DNA from: Streptomyces sp. NBC_01210
Lineage (GTDB): Bacteria > Actinomycetota > Actinomycetes > Streptomycetales > Streptomycetaceae
Direction of reading: 5' to 3'
DNA length: 64,000 bases
NCBI RefSeq assembly: GCF_036010325.1
Contig: NZ_CP108549.1
Location: forward strand, 6,448,001-6,512,000
Shown piece by piece: positions 16,243 through 26,802 of this stretch (its first letter is position 1; each line of letters begins with the position of its first letter). The position numbers were made by a program, and so were the translations under genes. The notes beneath the pieces are model-generated. The model was given only the letters and a program-made list of their open reading frames with translations, was not told the DNA's origin and searched no databases.

Positions 16243-18525
16243 TTGTCAACCGAGGAATTGCAGAATGAGCAGCAATTCGTCTCCCTGCTCTACAGGCGTC
16301 TCGACGCGCTCCGCGAGCAGGCCGAAGGTGCGGTCCGGACGGCGATCGGGCAGGCCGGGACCGGTCTTCAGGCCCGCGTGGAGCGCGATATCAGCGTCGC
16401 GGAACAGTCCGGACAGCTGTCCGCGCTGAATGCCGTGGATTCCGGACTCTGTTTCGGGCGTATCGATCTCAAGGACGGTGCCAGGCACCACATCGGGCGT
16501 ATCGGAATGCGACAGGACGATACGGAGCGCACCCCTCTTCTCATCGACTGGCGTGCTCCCGTCGCGCGGCCCTTTTACCTCGCCACCGGCCATGAGCCGA
16601 TGGGCCTGCGCCGACGCCGGCACATCACGACCAAGGCGCGCACCGTCACCGCGCTGCACGACGAGATCCTGGATCTCGCCGACGCCACCCGCACCGGGTA
16701 CGAGGACCACGACGCGGACGCCGTGCTGCTCGCCGCGCTCGGAGCCGCGCGTACCGGGCGGATGAGCGACATCGTGCAGACCATCCAGGCCGAGCAGGAC
16801 CGCATCATCCGCGCCCCGCAACGTGGCGTGCTCGTCGTCGAGGGCGGGCCCGGCACCGGGAAGACCGCGGTCGCGCTGCACCGGGCCGCCTATCTCCTGT
16901 ACGCGCACCGCGAGCAGCTCGCCCGGCGCGCCGTGCTGATCGTCGGGCCGAACCCGGCGTTCCTCGGCTACATCGGGGAGGTGCTGCCCTCGCTCGGCGA
17001 GACCGGGGTGCTGCTGTCCACCATGGCGGAGCTCTATCCCGGCGTACGGGCCACCGGGACCGACACTCAGCGGGCCGCGGCCGTCAAGGGCCGTGCGGAG
17101 ATGGCCGATGTGCTGGCCCGTGTCGTACGCGACCGGCAGACGCTCCCCGAGTCGGTGCCCGGGGTCGACCACGAGGACAGCGGGACGCTGCCCGAGCCCG
17201 CGCTGGAGATCGACCATCAGGAGCACGGGACGCTGCTGCTCCACCGCGAGATGGCGTACGAGGCCCGCGACCGGGCCCGCGCCACCGGGCTGCCGCACAA
17301 TCTGGCCCGGCCGCACTTCGCGTTCCGGATCATCGACGCGCTGACCGAACAGCTCGTGGACCGGCTCGGTGCCGATCCGTACGGCGGACCGAACCTCCTC
17401 GGCCCCGACGACATCGCCCAGCTCGGCAAGGAGATCGCCACCAGCGCCGAGGTTCACTCGGCGATCGACGAGCTCTGGCCCTCGCTCACCCCGCAGCAGC
17501 TCGTCGCCGACTTCCTCGCCGAGCCCGAGGCCCAACTGCTTCACGAGGAAGCCGAGATCGTCCGGCGTACGCACGGCGCCTGGACGCCGGCCGATGTGCC
17601 GCTGCTCGACGAGGCCGCCGAGCTGCTCGGCGTCGACGACAGCGCGGAACGGGCCGCCGCAGAGGCCGAGCGGCAGGACCGGATCGCCTACGCGCAGGGC
17701 GTCCTCGAGCTCTCGCAGGGCTCCAAGACGTACGAGTTCGAGGACGAGGAGTCCGAGGTTCTCGCCGCGCACGACATCATCGACGCCGAGCGGATGGCCG
17801 AGCGCCAGGAGGAGGCCGACCACCGCAGCGCGGCCGCGCGCGCCGCCGCCGACCGGACCTGGGCGTTCGGGCACATCATCGTCGACGAGGCGCAGGAGCT
17901 GTCCGCGATGGCATGGCGGCTGCTGATGCGCCGCTGCCCCACGCGCTCGATGACCCTGGTCGGCGACCCGGCCCAGACCGGTGACGCGGCCGGATGCGGG
18001 TCGTGGCAGGAGATCCTCCGGCCGTACGTCGGCGACCGCTGGCAGCACAACCGACTGGGCGTCAACTACCGTACGCCCGCCGAGATCATGGAGCTCGCGG
18101 CGGACGTACGGCGTCGCGAGGATCCCGCCTTCGAGCCGCCGCGCTCGGTGCGTTCCACGGGCGTACGGCCATGGGAGGTGGCTGTCGCCCCGGACGAGCT
18201 CGCACGGACCGTCGCCGAGCGGGTGGCCGGATCTCCGCACGAGGGGCGGCTCGCGGTGATCGCCCCGGCCGGGCTCCACACCGCCCTCGCGGCCGAGCTG
18301 CCCGATGTCCCGAGCGGCGGTGAACCGGACCTCACCCGGCCCGTCGTGCTGCTCGACCCCCGCCAGGCGAAGGGTCTGGAGTTCGACACGGTGATCGTCG
18401 TCGAGCCGGAGCAGATCCGCGCCGGCTCGGCCCACGGCACGAACGACCTCTATGTGGCGCTGACCCGCGCCACCCAGCGCCTGGGGGTGGTGCGTACCGA
18501 CCGCGGCCGCGGCCTGTCGCGGTGA
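16243..18525 (+). CDS. helR: HelR/HelD-type RNA polymerase-recycling ATPase
   Basis: A 760-residue superfamily 1 UvrD-like motor protein. The N-terminal coiled-coil part begins ELQNEQQFVSLLYRRLDALR. Walker A is GGPGTGKTAVAL, Walker B is IIVDEAQELSAMAW, then motif III GDPAQTG and late motifs KGLEFDTVIVVEPEQI and LYVALTRATQRL. Actinobacterial HelR proteins remove stalled or rifamycin-bound RNA polymerase from DNA and give rifamycin tolerance. An acidic stretch (YEFEDEESEV) lies in the middle insertion. The TTG at 16243 is chosen because AGGAG sits five bases upstream and the protein start then matches the family. Distinguishing HelR from HelD by eye is uncertain. Confidence 0.85.
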   Translation: MSTEELQNEQQFVSLLYRRLDALREQAEGAVRTAIGQAGTGLQARVERDISVAEQSGQLSALNAVDSGLCFGRIDLKDGARHHIGRIGMRQDDTERTPLLIDWRAPVARPFYLATGHEPMGLRRRRHITTKARTVTALHDEILDLADATRTGYEDHDADAVLLAALGAARTGRMSDIVQTIQAEQDRIIRAPQRGVLVVEGGPGTGKTAVALHRAAYLLYAHREQLARRAVLIVGPNPAFLGYIGEVLPSLGETGVLLSTMAELYPGVRATGTDTQRAAAVKGRAEMADVLARVVRDRQTLPESVPGVDHEDSGTLPEPALEIDHQEHGTLLLHREMAYEARDRARATGLPHNLARPHFAFRIIDALTEQLVDRLGADPYGGPNLLGPDDIAQLGKEIATSAEVHSAIDELWPSLTPQQLVADFLAEPEAQLLHEEAEIVRRTHGAWTPADVPLLDEAAELLGVDDSAERAAAEAERQDRIAYAQGVLELSQGSKTYEFEDEESEVLAAHDIIDAERMAERQEEADHRSAAARAAADRTWAFGHIIVDEAQELSAMAWRLLMRRCPTRSMTLVGDPAQTGDAAGCGSWQEILRPYVGDRWQHNRLGVNYRTPAEIMELAADVRRREDPAFEPPRSVRSTGVRPWEVAVAPDELARTVAERVAGSPHEGRLAVIAPAGLHTALAAELPDVPSGGEPDLTRPVVLLDPRQAKGLEFDTVIVVEPEQIRAGSAHGTNDLYVALTRATQRLGVVRTDRGRGLSR

Positions 18526-18563
18526 CCGCACCGGCTGACCGGGGCCGACCGGCAGCCGGTGCG

Positions 18564-18614
18564 TCCTCGATCGCCGGTCGGGCTGGGAGGACAAGCCCGC
18601 CCGGCGATCGAAGA
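18564..18614. terminator. Dyad element between helR and glgB, repeated at 57951
   Basis: TCGATCGCCGG-T-CGGGCT pairs with AGCCCG-C-CCGGCGATCGA, 17 pairs plus one mismatch, loop about nine bases. It lies between two converging genes and is closely related to the element at 57951-57997. Probably a bidirectional terminator that has spread as a repeat. Confidence 0.7.
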
Positions 18615-18621
18615 CATACGT

Positions 18622-20973
18622 TCACGCCGGGCGCAGCCACACCGTCGCCAGCGGCGGCAGCGTCAGCTGGATGCTGGCCGGGCGGCCGTGCGACGGCACC
18701 GACTCCGGCTTCAGCGGATCCTCGTTGAGCACATTGCCGCCGCCGTAGCGCGCCGCGTCCGTGTTGAGGATCTCCGTCCATGCCTGGCCCGGGTCCGGCA
18801 CACCGAGGCGGTACTCATGGCGGACCACCGGCGAGAAGTGGCTGACGGCCAGCAGCGTTGCGCCCGAGGCGTCGTAGCGCAGGAAGGCGAAGACATTGTC
18901 CTCCGCCGCGTCACCGTCCACCCAGGCGAAGCCCTCGGGCAGGGTGTCGCGCTGCCAGAGCGCGGGGGTCGCGCCGTACACCGCGTTGAGATCGCTGACC
19001 AGGTGCCGTACCCCGCGGTGGTCCGCCTCCGCCGCGTACGACGGGTCGAGCAGCCACCAGTCCGGGCCATGGCCCTCCGACCACTCCGCGCCCTGCGCGA
19101 ACTCCTGTCCCATGAAGAGCAGTTGCTTGCCCGGATGTGCCCACATGAAGCCCAGATAGGCGCGGTGGTTGGCGCGCTGCTGCCACCAGTCGCCGGGCAT
19201 CTTGCTCACCAGCGACCGTTTGCCGTGCACCACCTCGTCGTGCGAGATCGGCAGGACATAATTCTCGCTGTACGCGTACACCATCGAGAAGGTCATCTCG
19301 TTGTGGTGGAACTTGCGGTGCACCGGTTCGTGTGTGACATAGCCCAGCGAGTCGTGCATCCAGCCCATGTTCCACTTCAGGCCGAAACCGAGGCCGCCGA
19401 AGCCGCCGGGGCCCACATGGTGGGTGGCACGGGTGACGCCGTCCCAGGCCGTGGACTCCTCGGCGATGGTGACGACGCCGGGACAGCGCCGGTAGACCGT
19501 GGCATTCATCTCCTGGAGGAAGGCGACCGCGTCCAGGTTCTCCCGGCCGCCGTGGACGTTCGGCGACCATTCGCCCTGCTCGCGGGAGTAGTCGAGGTAG
19601 AGCATCGAGGCGACGGCATCCACCCGCAGCCCGTCGATATGGAACTCCTCGCACCAGTACGTCGCGTTGGCGACCAGGAAATTCCGCACCTCCTTGCGGC
19701 CGTAGTCGAACTCGAGGGTGCCCCAGTCCGGGTGCGCGGCACGCGCCGGGTCCTCGTGCTCGTACAGCGTGCGGCCGTCGAACGCGGCCAGCGCCCAGTC
19801 GTCCTTCGGGAAGTGCGCCGGTACCCAGTCCACCAGCACCCCGATGCCCGCCCGGTGCAGGGCGTCGATGAGGAAGCGGAAATCGTCAGGGGTGCCCATC
19901 CGGGAGGTCGGTGCGTAGAAACCGGTGACCTGATAACCCCAGGAGCCGCCGAAGGGGTGCTCGGCGACCGGCATCAGCTCGACATGAGTGAAACCCAGGT
20001 CCTTGACGTACGCGGGGAGCTGGAGGGCGAGCTGGCGATAGGTCAGGCCGGGCCGCCAGGAACCCAGGTGCACCTCGTAGACGGAGAGGGGTGCCTCGTG
20101 CACCGGCAGGTCGCCGCGGTGCGCCATCCACTCCTCGTCCCGCCACACATGATGGGACTCGGTCACGATCGAGGCATTGGCAGGCGGCACCTCGGCGCGC
20201 TGCGCCATCGGGTCGGCGCGCAGGGTGTGCGATCCGTCCGGGCGGGTGATGTCGAACTTGTAGAGCGCGCCCTCGCTCACCCCCGGGACGAACAGCTCCC
20301 ACACGCCCGTCGAGCCCAGTGACCGCATCGGATGGCCGGTGCCGTCCCAGTAATTGAAGTCGCCGACGACGCGCACCCCGCGGGCATTGGGCGCCCAGAC
20401 GGTGAACCGGGTCCCGGTGACGGCCTGGTGCGTCATCGGATGCGCGCCGAGCGCCTTCCACAGCTCCTCGTGCCGACCCTCGCCGATCAGATGCAGATCG
20501 AGTTCGCCGAGTGAGGGCAGGAAGCGGTACGGGTCCTGCACCTCGATCTCGAGGGTGCCCGGGCTCTCGTCCTCTTCGGTGGCCTCGCCCGCGTCGTACG
20601 CGACCAGCAGTTGGTACTCCGGAACCGTACGCAGCGGCAGCACACCGGAGAAGAACCCGTCGCCGTCCTCATGCAGCTCGGCCCGCAGCCCCTTGGCCAG
20701 CACAGTCACCGCCCGCGCGTACGGGCGCAACGCGCGCAGCTCGACGCCGCCCCGGACCGAGTGCGCGCCGAGCAGCCCGTGCGGATCGTGGTGGGTGCCG
20801 GCCAGCAGCCGTTCCCTGTCCCCGGCCGCGAGCGGTCGCGCGGCCCGTACGCCATGACTGCCGCCGGCGCGCGGCCGTGGCGCGGCGGGCTGCTTGCGGC
20901 CGGGCCCGGCCGCTGCCGTCGGATTCGGTACATCGGGGTCGGAGGAATTACGGGACGGGGGTCGGGCGGTCAC
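18622..20973 (-). CDS. glgB: 1,4-alpha-glucan branching enzyme
   Basis: A 783-residue GH13 enzyme that makes alpha-1,6 branches. After a variable basic N-terminus of about 60 residues come an N1-type domain, a CBM48 ([20 protein letters not shown]) and the TIM barrel. Catalytic segments are [17 protein letters not shown] (nucleophile Asp), TIAEESTAW (acid Glu) and [12 protein letters not shown] (transition-state Asp). The start is GTG at 20973. It ends the glgE-treS-mak-glgB operon, 30 bases after the maltokinase stop. Its job here is to branch the linear glucan built by GlgE. A second Streptomyces copy of this set is known in some species, so this may be one of two paralogues. Confidence 0.96.
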   Translation of the reverse strand: MTARPPSRNSSDPDVPNPTAAAGPGRKQPAAPRPRAGGSHGVRAARPLAAGDRERLLAGTHHDPHGLLGAHSVRGGVELRALRPYARAVTVLAKGLRAELHEDGDGFFSGVLPLRTVPEYQLLVAYDAGEATEEDESPGTLEIEVQDPYRFLPSLGELDLHLIGEGRHEELWKALGAHPMTHQAVTGTRFTVWAPNARGVRVVGDFNYWDGTGHPMRSLGSTGVWELFVPGVSEGALYKFDITRPDGSHTLRADPMAQRAEVPPANASIVTESHHVWRDEEWMAHRGDLPVHEAPLSVYEVHLGSWRPGLTYRQLALQLPAYVKDLGFTHVELMPVAEHPFGGSWGYQVTGFYAPTSRMGTPDDFRFLIDALHRAGIGVLVDWVPAHFPKDDWALAAFDGRTLYEHEDPARAAHPDWGTLEFDYGRKEVRNFLVANATYWCEEFHIDGLRVDAVASMLYLDYSREQGEWSPNVHGGRENLDAVAFLQEMNATVYRRCPGVVTIAEESTAWDGVTRATHHVGPGGFGGLGFGLKWNMGWMHDSLGYVTHEPVHRKFHHNEMTFSMVYAYSENYVLPISHDEVVHGKRSLVSKMPGDWWQQRANHRAYLGFMWAHPGKQLLFMGQEFAQGAEWSEGHGPDWWLLDPSYAAEADHRGVRHLVSDLNAVYGATPALWQRDTLPEGFAWVDGDAAEDNVFAFLRYDASGATLLAVSHFSPVVRHEYRLGVPDPGQAWTEILNTDAARYGGGNVLNEDPLKPESVPSHGRPASIQLTLPPLATVWLRPA

Positions 20974-21003
20974 GGGGGTCGGCCTCCTTGGGCTGTGGGG
21001 GGA

Positions 21004-22422
21004 TCAGGTGAGGGCGGCCAGACGGTCGATCGCCGCCATCGGCACCGGCAGCCAGTCGGGGCGGTGCCGGGCCTCGTACACGACCTCGTACACGGCCTTG
21101 TCCGTCTCGTACGCGCGCAGCAGTTCGGGCTCGGTGCGCGGATCGGCGCCGGAGATCTCGGCATAGCCCTCGCAGTACGCCGTACGGCAGCGCTCCGCCC
21201 AGGCCGGGTTCCACGGGCGGTGCGTACGGGCCGCGTAGTCGAACGAGCGGAGCATGCCGGCCACATCGCGTACCGGGGGCTGCGGCCTGCGCCGTTCGCT
21301 GAGCGGGCGCGCGGGCTCACCCTCGAAGTCGATGACCGACCAGTGGCCGTCGCCGTCGCCGTCGCCGTCGGAGGATCCGGAGACACCGGGGGAACCGGCG
21401 GCGAGCAGGGTCTGCCCCAGATGGAGGTCGCCGTGCACGCGCTGTGCCCGCCAGGCGCGGCCGCGCCTGCCCAGCGCGGCGATCGCGTCGAAGGCGGCGC
21501 GCAGCCGGGGCGCGTACGGCAGCAGGGCGGGCACCGCCTGCGCGGCCGCGTCCAGCCGCTCCGACATCGCCGCAGCCAGATGCTCGGCCTGCTGTCGGCG
21601 CAGCATCACCGTCGGCAGGGCGCCGGCCAGCGCCGAATGGACCTCGGCGGTGACCCGGCCCAGCGCGCAGGCCTCTGCGGTGAAGGAGCGCCCGTCCGCC
21701 AGCGACTCCAGCGCGAGCAGCCAGCCGTCCTCGGAGCCGCGCAGGAACGGCTGCAGAACACCGAGGGTGTACGGCTCCGGTGTGGTGGACTCGTACCAGG
21801 CGACGGGCGCGGGCACCCGGCCGCACCCGGCGCGGGCGAGCGCGAGCGGCAGCTCGAGATCGGGGTTGGGGCCCGGATGGACCCGGCGGAAGAGCTTGAG
21901 GATGTACGCATCGCCGTACACCAGCGAGGAGTTGGACTGCTCGGCGTCCAGCGGCCGTGCGGTGAGCCCGCCGGGAATGGCCGGGCCGCGGTCGAGCCGG
22001 TCGAAGCGGAGCGGCCCGAGTACGCCGGGCGTGCGCAGCCGCTCCAGGATCAGCTCGGCGAGACGCGGATCATGTACGCCCTCGTAGACCGTCAGCCCGG
22101 CCAGCGGGCCCTCCGCGGGACGGCCGATCAGCGCGGGCGCGAGATACGGCGGCAGTGTCTGGCGTACTCCGAGCAGGAGTTGGTAGCAGTCGTTCGTGGA
22201 CGGAGCGGGAGGTCCATGCTGCTGGACGCGCACGAGCAGATGCAGCAGCCCGGCACCTGGGCCGTCCACCGGCAGCAGTTCGGTCGCCGAGACGGGCGAG
22301 AACCCGGTGACAGGGCGGCCCTTGCCGGCGAACCAGCGCTGCCGGGGCAGCCATTCGTGCAGGAGTGGGGCGAGTGACGGGAGAAGAGCGACGGGAGTCC
22401 GGGTGGATGCAGCCTCCGACAT
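21004..22422 (-). CDS. mak: Maltokinase
   Basis: A 472-residue kinase making maltose-1-phosphate from maltose and ATP, the substrate of GlgE. The N-terminal cap has LLHEWLPRQRWFAGKGR. The kinase core has the aminoglycoside-phosphotransferase-like loop VHGDLHLGQTLLA and the metal-binding VIDFEGEPARPLSERR, both complete. A stretch of alternating Gly and Asp (SSDGDGDGDGHW) sits just before the second motif and is probably a loop that varies in length. The ATG at 22422 has a GGAAAGGA site upstream. It is also called Pep2, and is separate here, not fused to TreS. Confidence 0.95.
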   Translation of the reverse strand: MSEAASTRTPVALLPSLAPLLHEWLPRQRWFAGKGRPVTGFSPVSATELLPVDGPGAGLLHLLVRVQQHGPPAPSTNDCYQLLLGVRQTLPPYLAPALIGRPAEGPLAGLTVYEGVHDPRLAELILERLRTPGVLGPLRFDRLDRGPAIPGGLTARPLDAEQSNSSLVYGDAYILKLFRRVHPGPNPDLELPLALARAGCGRVPAPVAWYESTTPEPYTLGVLQPFLRGSEDGWLLALESLADGRSFTAEACALGRVTAEVHSALAGALPTVMLRRQQAEHLAAAMSERLDAAAQAVPALLPYAPRLRAAFDAIAALGRRGRAWRAQRVHGDLHLGQTLLAAGSPGVSGSSDGDGDGDGHWSVIDFEGEPARPLSERRRPQPPVRDVAGMLRSFDYAARTHRPWNPAWAERCRTAYCEGYAEISGADPRTEPELLRAYETDKAVYEVVYEARHRPDWLPVPMAAIDRLAALT

Positions 22423-22576
22423 GGCATCGCGTCCTTTCCCCGGGTACACCACGAATGCGCAGAGTGTCCCGGATTACAGCAGTGGCTGTCCGGCGGCGCG
22501 CGGGGATGAAGGGGAGAGTGCCCGGTGCGGGGCGGCGGAAACCGCCCCGCGGGACATACCTGTCCCCAGATGTGAC

Positions 22577-24301
22577 TCAGGTTGTAGCCGAATCCTTCCG
22601 CAGCCGGAACCAGTAGAAGCCGTGACCGGCGAGAGTCAGCAAGTAGGGCCACTGACCGATGGCCGGGAATCGCACTCCGCCGATGAGCTCCACCGGATGG
22701 CGTCCGCTGAACGTCCGCAGATCGAGCTCGGTGGGCTGCGCGAAACGCGAGAAATTGTTCACGCAGAGCACGAGATCGTCCCCGTGTCCGTCAACTGACG
22801 GGGCCTCGCGCAGGAAGGCGAGCACGGCCGGGTTCGACGAGGGCAGTTCGGTGTACGAGCCCAGTCCGAAGGCGTGGTTCTGCTTACGGATCTCGATCAT
22901 CCGCCGGGTCCAGTGCAGCAGCGAGGACGGCGAGGCCATCGCCGCCTCCACATTGGTGACCTGGTAGCCGTAGACCGGATCCATGATCGTCGGGAGGTAG
23001 AGCCGGCCCGGGTCGCTGGAGGAGAATCCCGCGTTCCGGTCCGGTGTCCACTGCATCGGGGTCCGCACGGCGTCCCGGTCGCCGAGCCAGATGTTGTCGC
23101 CCATCCCGATCTCGTCGCCGTAGTACAGGATCGGCGAGCCCGGCAGCGACAGCAGCAGCGCCGTGAACAGCTCGATCTGATTGCGGTCGTTGTCCAGCAG
23201 CGGGGCCAGCCGCCGGCGGATGCCGATATTGGCGCGCATCCGAGGATCCTTGGCGTACTCCGCGTACATGTAGTCGCGCTCTTCGTCCGTGACCATTTCG
23301 AGCGTGAGCTCGTCGTGGTTGCGCAGGAAGATGCCCCACTGGCAGTTCTTCGGGATCGCCGGTGTCTTGGAGAGGATCTCGGAGACCGGATAGCGCGATT
23401 CGCGCCGTACGGCCATGAAGATCCGCGGCATCACCGGGAAGTGGAACGCCATATGGCACTCGTCGCCGCCGACCGGGAAGTCGCCGAAGTAGTCGACGAC
23501 GTCCTCCGGCCACTGGTTGGCCTCGGCGAGGAGCACGGTGTCCGGGTAGTGGGCGTCGATCACCTTGCGTACGTGCTTGAGGAAGGTGTGGGTGGCGGGG
23601 AGGTTCTCGCAGTTGGTGCCCTCCTCCTGGTACAGGTACGGCACGGCGTCCAGCCGGAAGCCGTCGATGCCCAGGTCCAGCCAGAAGCGCAGGGCCGAGA
23701 TGATCTCCTCCTGCACCGCCGGGTTCTCATAGTTGAGATCGGGCTGGTGGGAGAAGAAGCGGTGGAAGTAGTACTGCTTGCGCACCGGGTCGAAGGTCCA
23801 GTTGGACGTCTCGGTGTCGACGAAGATGATCCGGGCGTCCTGGAACTGCTTGTCGTCGTCGGCCCAGACGTAGTAGTCGCCGTACGGCCCCTCCGGGGCG
23901 CTGCGGGACTCCTGGAACCACGGGTGCTGATCGCTGGTGTGGTTCATGACAAAGTCGATGATGACGCGCATGCCCCGCTGATGGGAGGCGTCGACGAACT
24001 CCACGAAGTCGGCCAGGTCGCCGAAGTCCGGGAGCACGGCGGTGTAGTCGGAGACGTCGTAACCGCCGTCCCGCAGCGGCGACTTGAAGAATGGCGGCAA
24101 CCAGAGGCAGTCGACTCCCAGCCACTGCAGATAGTCCAGTTTGGCGGTGATGCCCTTGAGGTCGCCGATGCCGTCGCCGTTGCTGTCCTGGAAGGACCGC
24201 ACGAGGACTTCGTAGAAAACGGCCCGTTTGAACCAGTCGGGGTCGCGATCCTTGGCGGGTGTGTCCTCGAACGTGTCGTGGACGGGCTCATTGACGATCA
24301 T
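22577..24301 (-). CDS. treS: Trehalose synthase (maltose alpha-D-glucosyltransferase)
   Basis: A 574-residue GH13 enzyme that interconverts trehalose and maltose. The N-terminus [20 protein letters not shown] is typical. The active site includes [30 protein letters not shown] (nucleophile Asp), [17 protein letters not shown] (acid Glu) and [12 protein letters not shown] (Asp). The C-terminus has a short beta domain and no fused maltokinase. The ATG at 24301 overlaps the GlgE stop in an ATGA. It supplies maltose to the maltokinase encoded next. Distinguishing it from related glucosidases rests on the NQWPEDVV motif and the operon. Confidence 0.95.
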   Translation of the reverse strand: MIVNEPVHDTFEDTPAKDRDPDWFKRAVFYEVLVRSFQDSNGDGIGDLKGITAKLDYLQWLGVDCLWLPPFFKSPLRDGGYDVSDYTAVLPDFGDLADFVEFVDASHQRGMRVIIDFVMNHTSDQHPWFQESRSAPEGPYGDYYVWADDDKQFQDARIIFVDTETSNWTFDPVRKQYYFHRFFSHQPDLNYENPAVQEEIISALRFWLDLGIDGFRLDAVPYLYQEEGTNCENLPATHTFLKHVRKVIDAHYPDTVLLAEANQWPEDVVDYFGDFPVGGDECHMAFHFPVMPRIFMAVRRESRYPVSEILSKTPAIPKNCQWGIFLRNHDELTLEMVTDEERDYMYAEYAKDPRMRANIGIRRRLAPLLDNDRNQIELFTALLLSLPGSPILYYGDEIGMGDNIWLGDRDAVRTPMQWTPDRNAGFSSSDPGRLYLPTIMDPVYGYQVTNVEAAMASPSSLLHWTRRMIEIRKQNHAFGLGSYTELPSSNPAVLAFLREAPSVDGHGDDLVLCVNNFSRFAQPTELDLRTFSGRHPVELIGGVRFPAIGQWPYLLTLAGHGFYWFRLRKDSATT

Positions 24302-26397
24302 GATGTGGGTGACCCTCCGATCGGCGGGGACGGTCGCAGAACGAGGATGTGCGCGGGCGTGCTGCCCGGCTCGAGGCGCACATAGTTGGCCCTGCCCCAG
24401 TGATAGGTCTCGCCGGTGAGCTCGTCGCGCACCGGTGCGCTCTCGTGCCAGTCGAGGCCGAGATGCGGCATGTCCAACGAGACTGTGGCCTCCTGGGTGT
24501 GGTGGGGGTCGAGGTTGGCGACCACGAGGACGGTGTTCGAGCCCGACCGTTTCGAGTACGCGATCACCGCGTCGTTGTCGGTGTGGTGGAAGTGGATGTC
24601 ACGCAGCTGCTGGAGGGCGGGATGGCGGCGGCGGATCCGGTTGAGCGTGGTGATCAGGGGGGCGATGGTGCGGCCCTCGCGCTCCGCCGACTCCCAGTCG
24701 CGCGGCCGCAGTTGGTACTTCTCCGAGTGAAGGTACTCCTCGCTGCCTGCCCGCACGGGCGTGTTCTCGCAGAGCTCGTAGCCGGCGTAGACACCCCAGG
24801 ACGGCGCCATGGTCGCGGCGAGCACCGCGCGTACCTCGAACGCCGGGCGGCCGCCCTGCTGGAGGTAGGCGTGCAGGATGTCGGGCGTGTTCACGAAGAA
24901 GTTGGGCCGCATATGGGAAGCGGCATCGCCGGAGAGCTCGGTGAGGTAGTCGGTCAGCTCCTGCTTGGTGTTGCGCCAGGTGAAGTACGTGTACGACTGC
25001 TGGAAGCCGATCGCGCCGAGGGTGTGCATCATTGCCGGACGGGTGAACGCCTCGGCCAGGAAGAGCACATCGGGATCGGTGCGGTTGATGTCCGCGATCA
25101 CCTTCTCCCAGAAGATGACCGGCTTGGTGTGCGGGTTGTCGACGCGGAAGATCCGTACGCCGTGGTCCATCCAGAAGCGCAGCACCCGCAGCGTCTCGCG
25201 AACCAGTCCGCGCATGTCCTGGTCGAAGGCGACGGGATAGATGTCCTGGTACTTCTTCGGCGGGTTCTCGGCGTACGCGATCGAGCCGTCGGCACGGTGG
25301 TGGAACCACTCGGGGTGCTCGGTCACCCAGGGATGGTCGGGCGAGCACTGGAGCGCGAAGTCCAGGGCGACCTCCATGCGCAGGGCGGCTGCCGTCTCGA
25401 CGAAGTGGTCGAAGTCCTCGAGGGTGCCCAGATCGGGGTGGAGCGTGTCATGGCCGCCGTCGGCCGAGCCGATGGCCCAGGGCACTCCGACATCGTGGGC
25501 GCCGGGGGAGAGGCTGTTGTTGGGGCCCTTGCGGAAGGTGGTGCCGATGGGGTGGACGGGCGGCAGATAGACGACGTCGAAGCCCATCGCGGCGACGGCG
25601 GGCAGCCGTTCGGCCGCGGTGCGGAAGGTGCCGGAGACGGGCGGCGCGCCCTCCTTGACGACCGCGCCCTCGGAGCGCGGGAAGAGCTCGTACCAGGAGC
25701 CGTAAAGCGCGCGCTGCCGCTCGACGAGGAGCGGCAACGGGCGTGAGGAGGTGACCAGTTCGCGGAGCGGGTGGCGGGCGAGCGCCGCGGCGGCGTCCGG
25801 GGCCAGGGCGGCGGCGAGCCGCGCGGCGGCGGGCCGCGCGGCGTCGCGCAGCGCGTCGACGGCGGCGAGCACGGCCTCGCGCCCGTCGTTCTTGGGCACT
25901 CCGGCGGCGGCCCTTTCGTACAGGTCGGCGCCTTCGGCCAGCACGAGGGGGGTGTCGATACCGGCGGGGATCTTGATCTGGGCGTGGTGCCGCCAGGTGG
26001 CGACCGGGTCGCTCCAGGCCTCGACGGCATACGTCCAGCGGCCCTCGGCATCCGGGGTGACGTCGGCACCCCAGCGGTCGGCGCCGTGCGCGAGCTCGCG
26101 CATGGGGGTCCAGGGTCCGGGGTGACCGCTGGGATCGCGCAGTACGACATTGGCGGCGACCGCGTCATGACCCTCGCGGAAGACGGTGGCGGTGACCTGG
26201 AAGGTCTCACCTGCCACCGCTTTCGCTGGCCTTCTTCCACAGTCGACGAGGGGGCGGACGTCCAGGACGGGGATGCGACCGATCATGGGATCACCTGAGG
26301 GCTGTGCGGGCAGGGCGGATTGAGCGGGTTGTTTCTTTTTACGAGGTTTGGTTGTTCTTTGTAGCTGCTCAGTCGGCGACTGGCGGGCTGTGGGCAT
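24298..26397 (-). CDS. glgE: Alpha-1,4-glucan:maltose-1-phosphate maltosyltransferase
   Basis: A 699-residue GH13_3 enzyme that extends alpha-1,4-glucan with maltosyl units from maltose-1-phosphate. It closely follows S. coelicolor GlgE as I remember it, with [11 protein letters not shown] near the start, [11 protein letters not shown] (nucleophile Asp), [13 protein letters not shown] (acid Glu) and [17 protein letters not shown]. The start ATG at 26397 has GGAG six bases upstream and gives a Lys-rich extension of 37 residues (contains KPRKKKQ). The ATG at 26286, with AGGTGA, is an alternative. It leads the operon treS-mak-glgB. Three 50-bp repeats lie 120-310 bases upstream. Confidence 0.96.
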   Translation of the reverse strand: MPTARQSPTEQLQRTTKPRKKKQPAQSALPAQPSGDPMIGRIPVLDVRPLVDCGRRPAKAVAGETFQVTATVFREGHDAVAANVVLRDPSGHPGPWTPMRELAHGADRWGADVTPDAEGRWTYAVEAWSDPVATWRHHAQIKIPAGIDTPLVLAEGADLYERAAAGVPKNDGREAVLAAVDALRDAARPAAARLAAALAPDAAAALARHPLRELVTSSRPLPLLVERQRALYGSWYELFPRSEGAVVKEGAPPVSGTFRTAAERLPAVAAMGFDVVYLPPVHPIGTTFRKGPNNSLSPGAHDVGVPWAIGSADGGHDTLHPDLGTLEDFDHFVETAAALRMEVALDFALQCSPDHPWVTEHPEWFHHRADGSIAYAENPPKKYQDIYPVAFDQDMRGLVRETLRVLRFWMDHGVRIFRVDNPHTKPVIFWEKVIADINRTDPDVLFLAEAFTRPAMMHTLGAIGFQQSYTYFTWRNTKQELTDYLTELSGDAASHMRPNFFVNTPDILHAYLQQGGRPAFEVRAVLAATMAPSWGVYAGYELCENTPVRAGSEEYLHSEKYQLRPRDWESAEREGRTIAPLITTLNRIRRRHPALQQLRDIHFHHTDNDAVIAYSKRSGSNTVLVVANLDPHHTQEATVSLDMPHLGLDWHESAPVRDELTGETYHWGRANYVRLEPGSTPAHILVLRPSPPIGGSPTS

Positions 26398-26520
26398 GGC
26401 CGCTCCTGTCCGCGTTCACTCGGGTGGGCGGAAAGAATGCTGTGAGAGGTGCGCGATCGCATGCGTACCGGAGGAGCCTTCCCACGCCCTTCGGGTGGGC
26501 AATCCGGTGGTTTGTTAACT

Positions 26521-26710
26521 ACTAGGGCGTAGGTGGCGGCACAAGAACCTCGCGAGCCCGGATCGGGTTTCTGCTGGGGTCGGGGGTTGTCTCCCGGGGG
26601 ATGCGGCACTACTGGGGCGTAGGTGGCGGCACAAGAACCTCGTGAGCTCTGATCGGGTTTGACGGGGCGTTGGTGACACCACAGGAACCTCGCGGTCTCG
26701 AACTGGTTTC
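26521..26710. repeat. Three noncoding 50-bp repeats upstream of glgE
   Basis: Unit 1 is 26521-26570, unit 2 is 26611-26660, and unit 3 abuts it at 26661-26710; the unit length is exactly 50. The core GGCGTAGGTGGCGGCACAAG is identical in units 1 and 2 and is followed by AACCTCG in all three; unit 3 is more diverged. Between units 1 and 2 are 40 unrelated bases. The block lies between glgE and an NmrA-like gene. Possible operator array, leader RNA element or mobile noncoding repeat; no known family was recognised. Confidence 0.8.
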
Positions 26711-26726
26711 CGTAGGAAGCAAAGAA

Positions 26727-26754
26727 ACCGGCCCCGTCGAGTGACGGGACCGGT
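26727..26754 (-). terminator. Intrinsic terminator of the NmrA-like gene
   Basis: ACCGGCCCCGTC and GACGGGACCGGT pair around the loop GAGT with one mismatch. On the minus strand the stem is followed by TTTCTTTGCTT. It lies about 50 bases past the stop at 26803. Confidence 0.75.
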
Positions 26755-26802
26755 CTCGGCCGACTGCTTACGCGCCCCAGCTCGGCTCGGGCTTCCTTCC
26801 GC

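Noticed and set aside
26521..26710. CRISPR array
   Set aside because: Units are 50 bp, two adjoin with no spacer, only three copies exist, and no cas genes are present.
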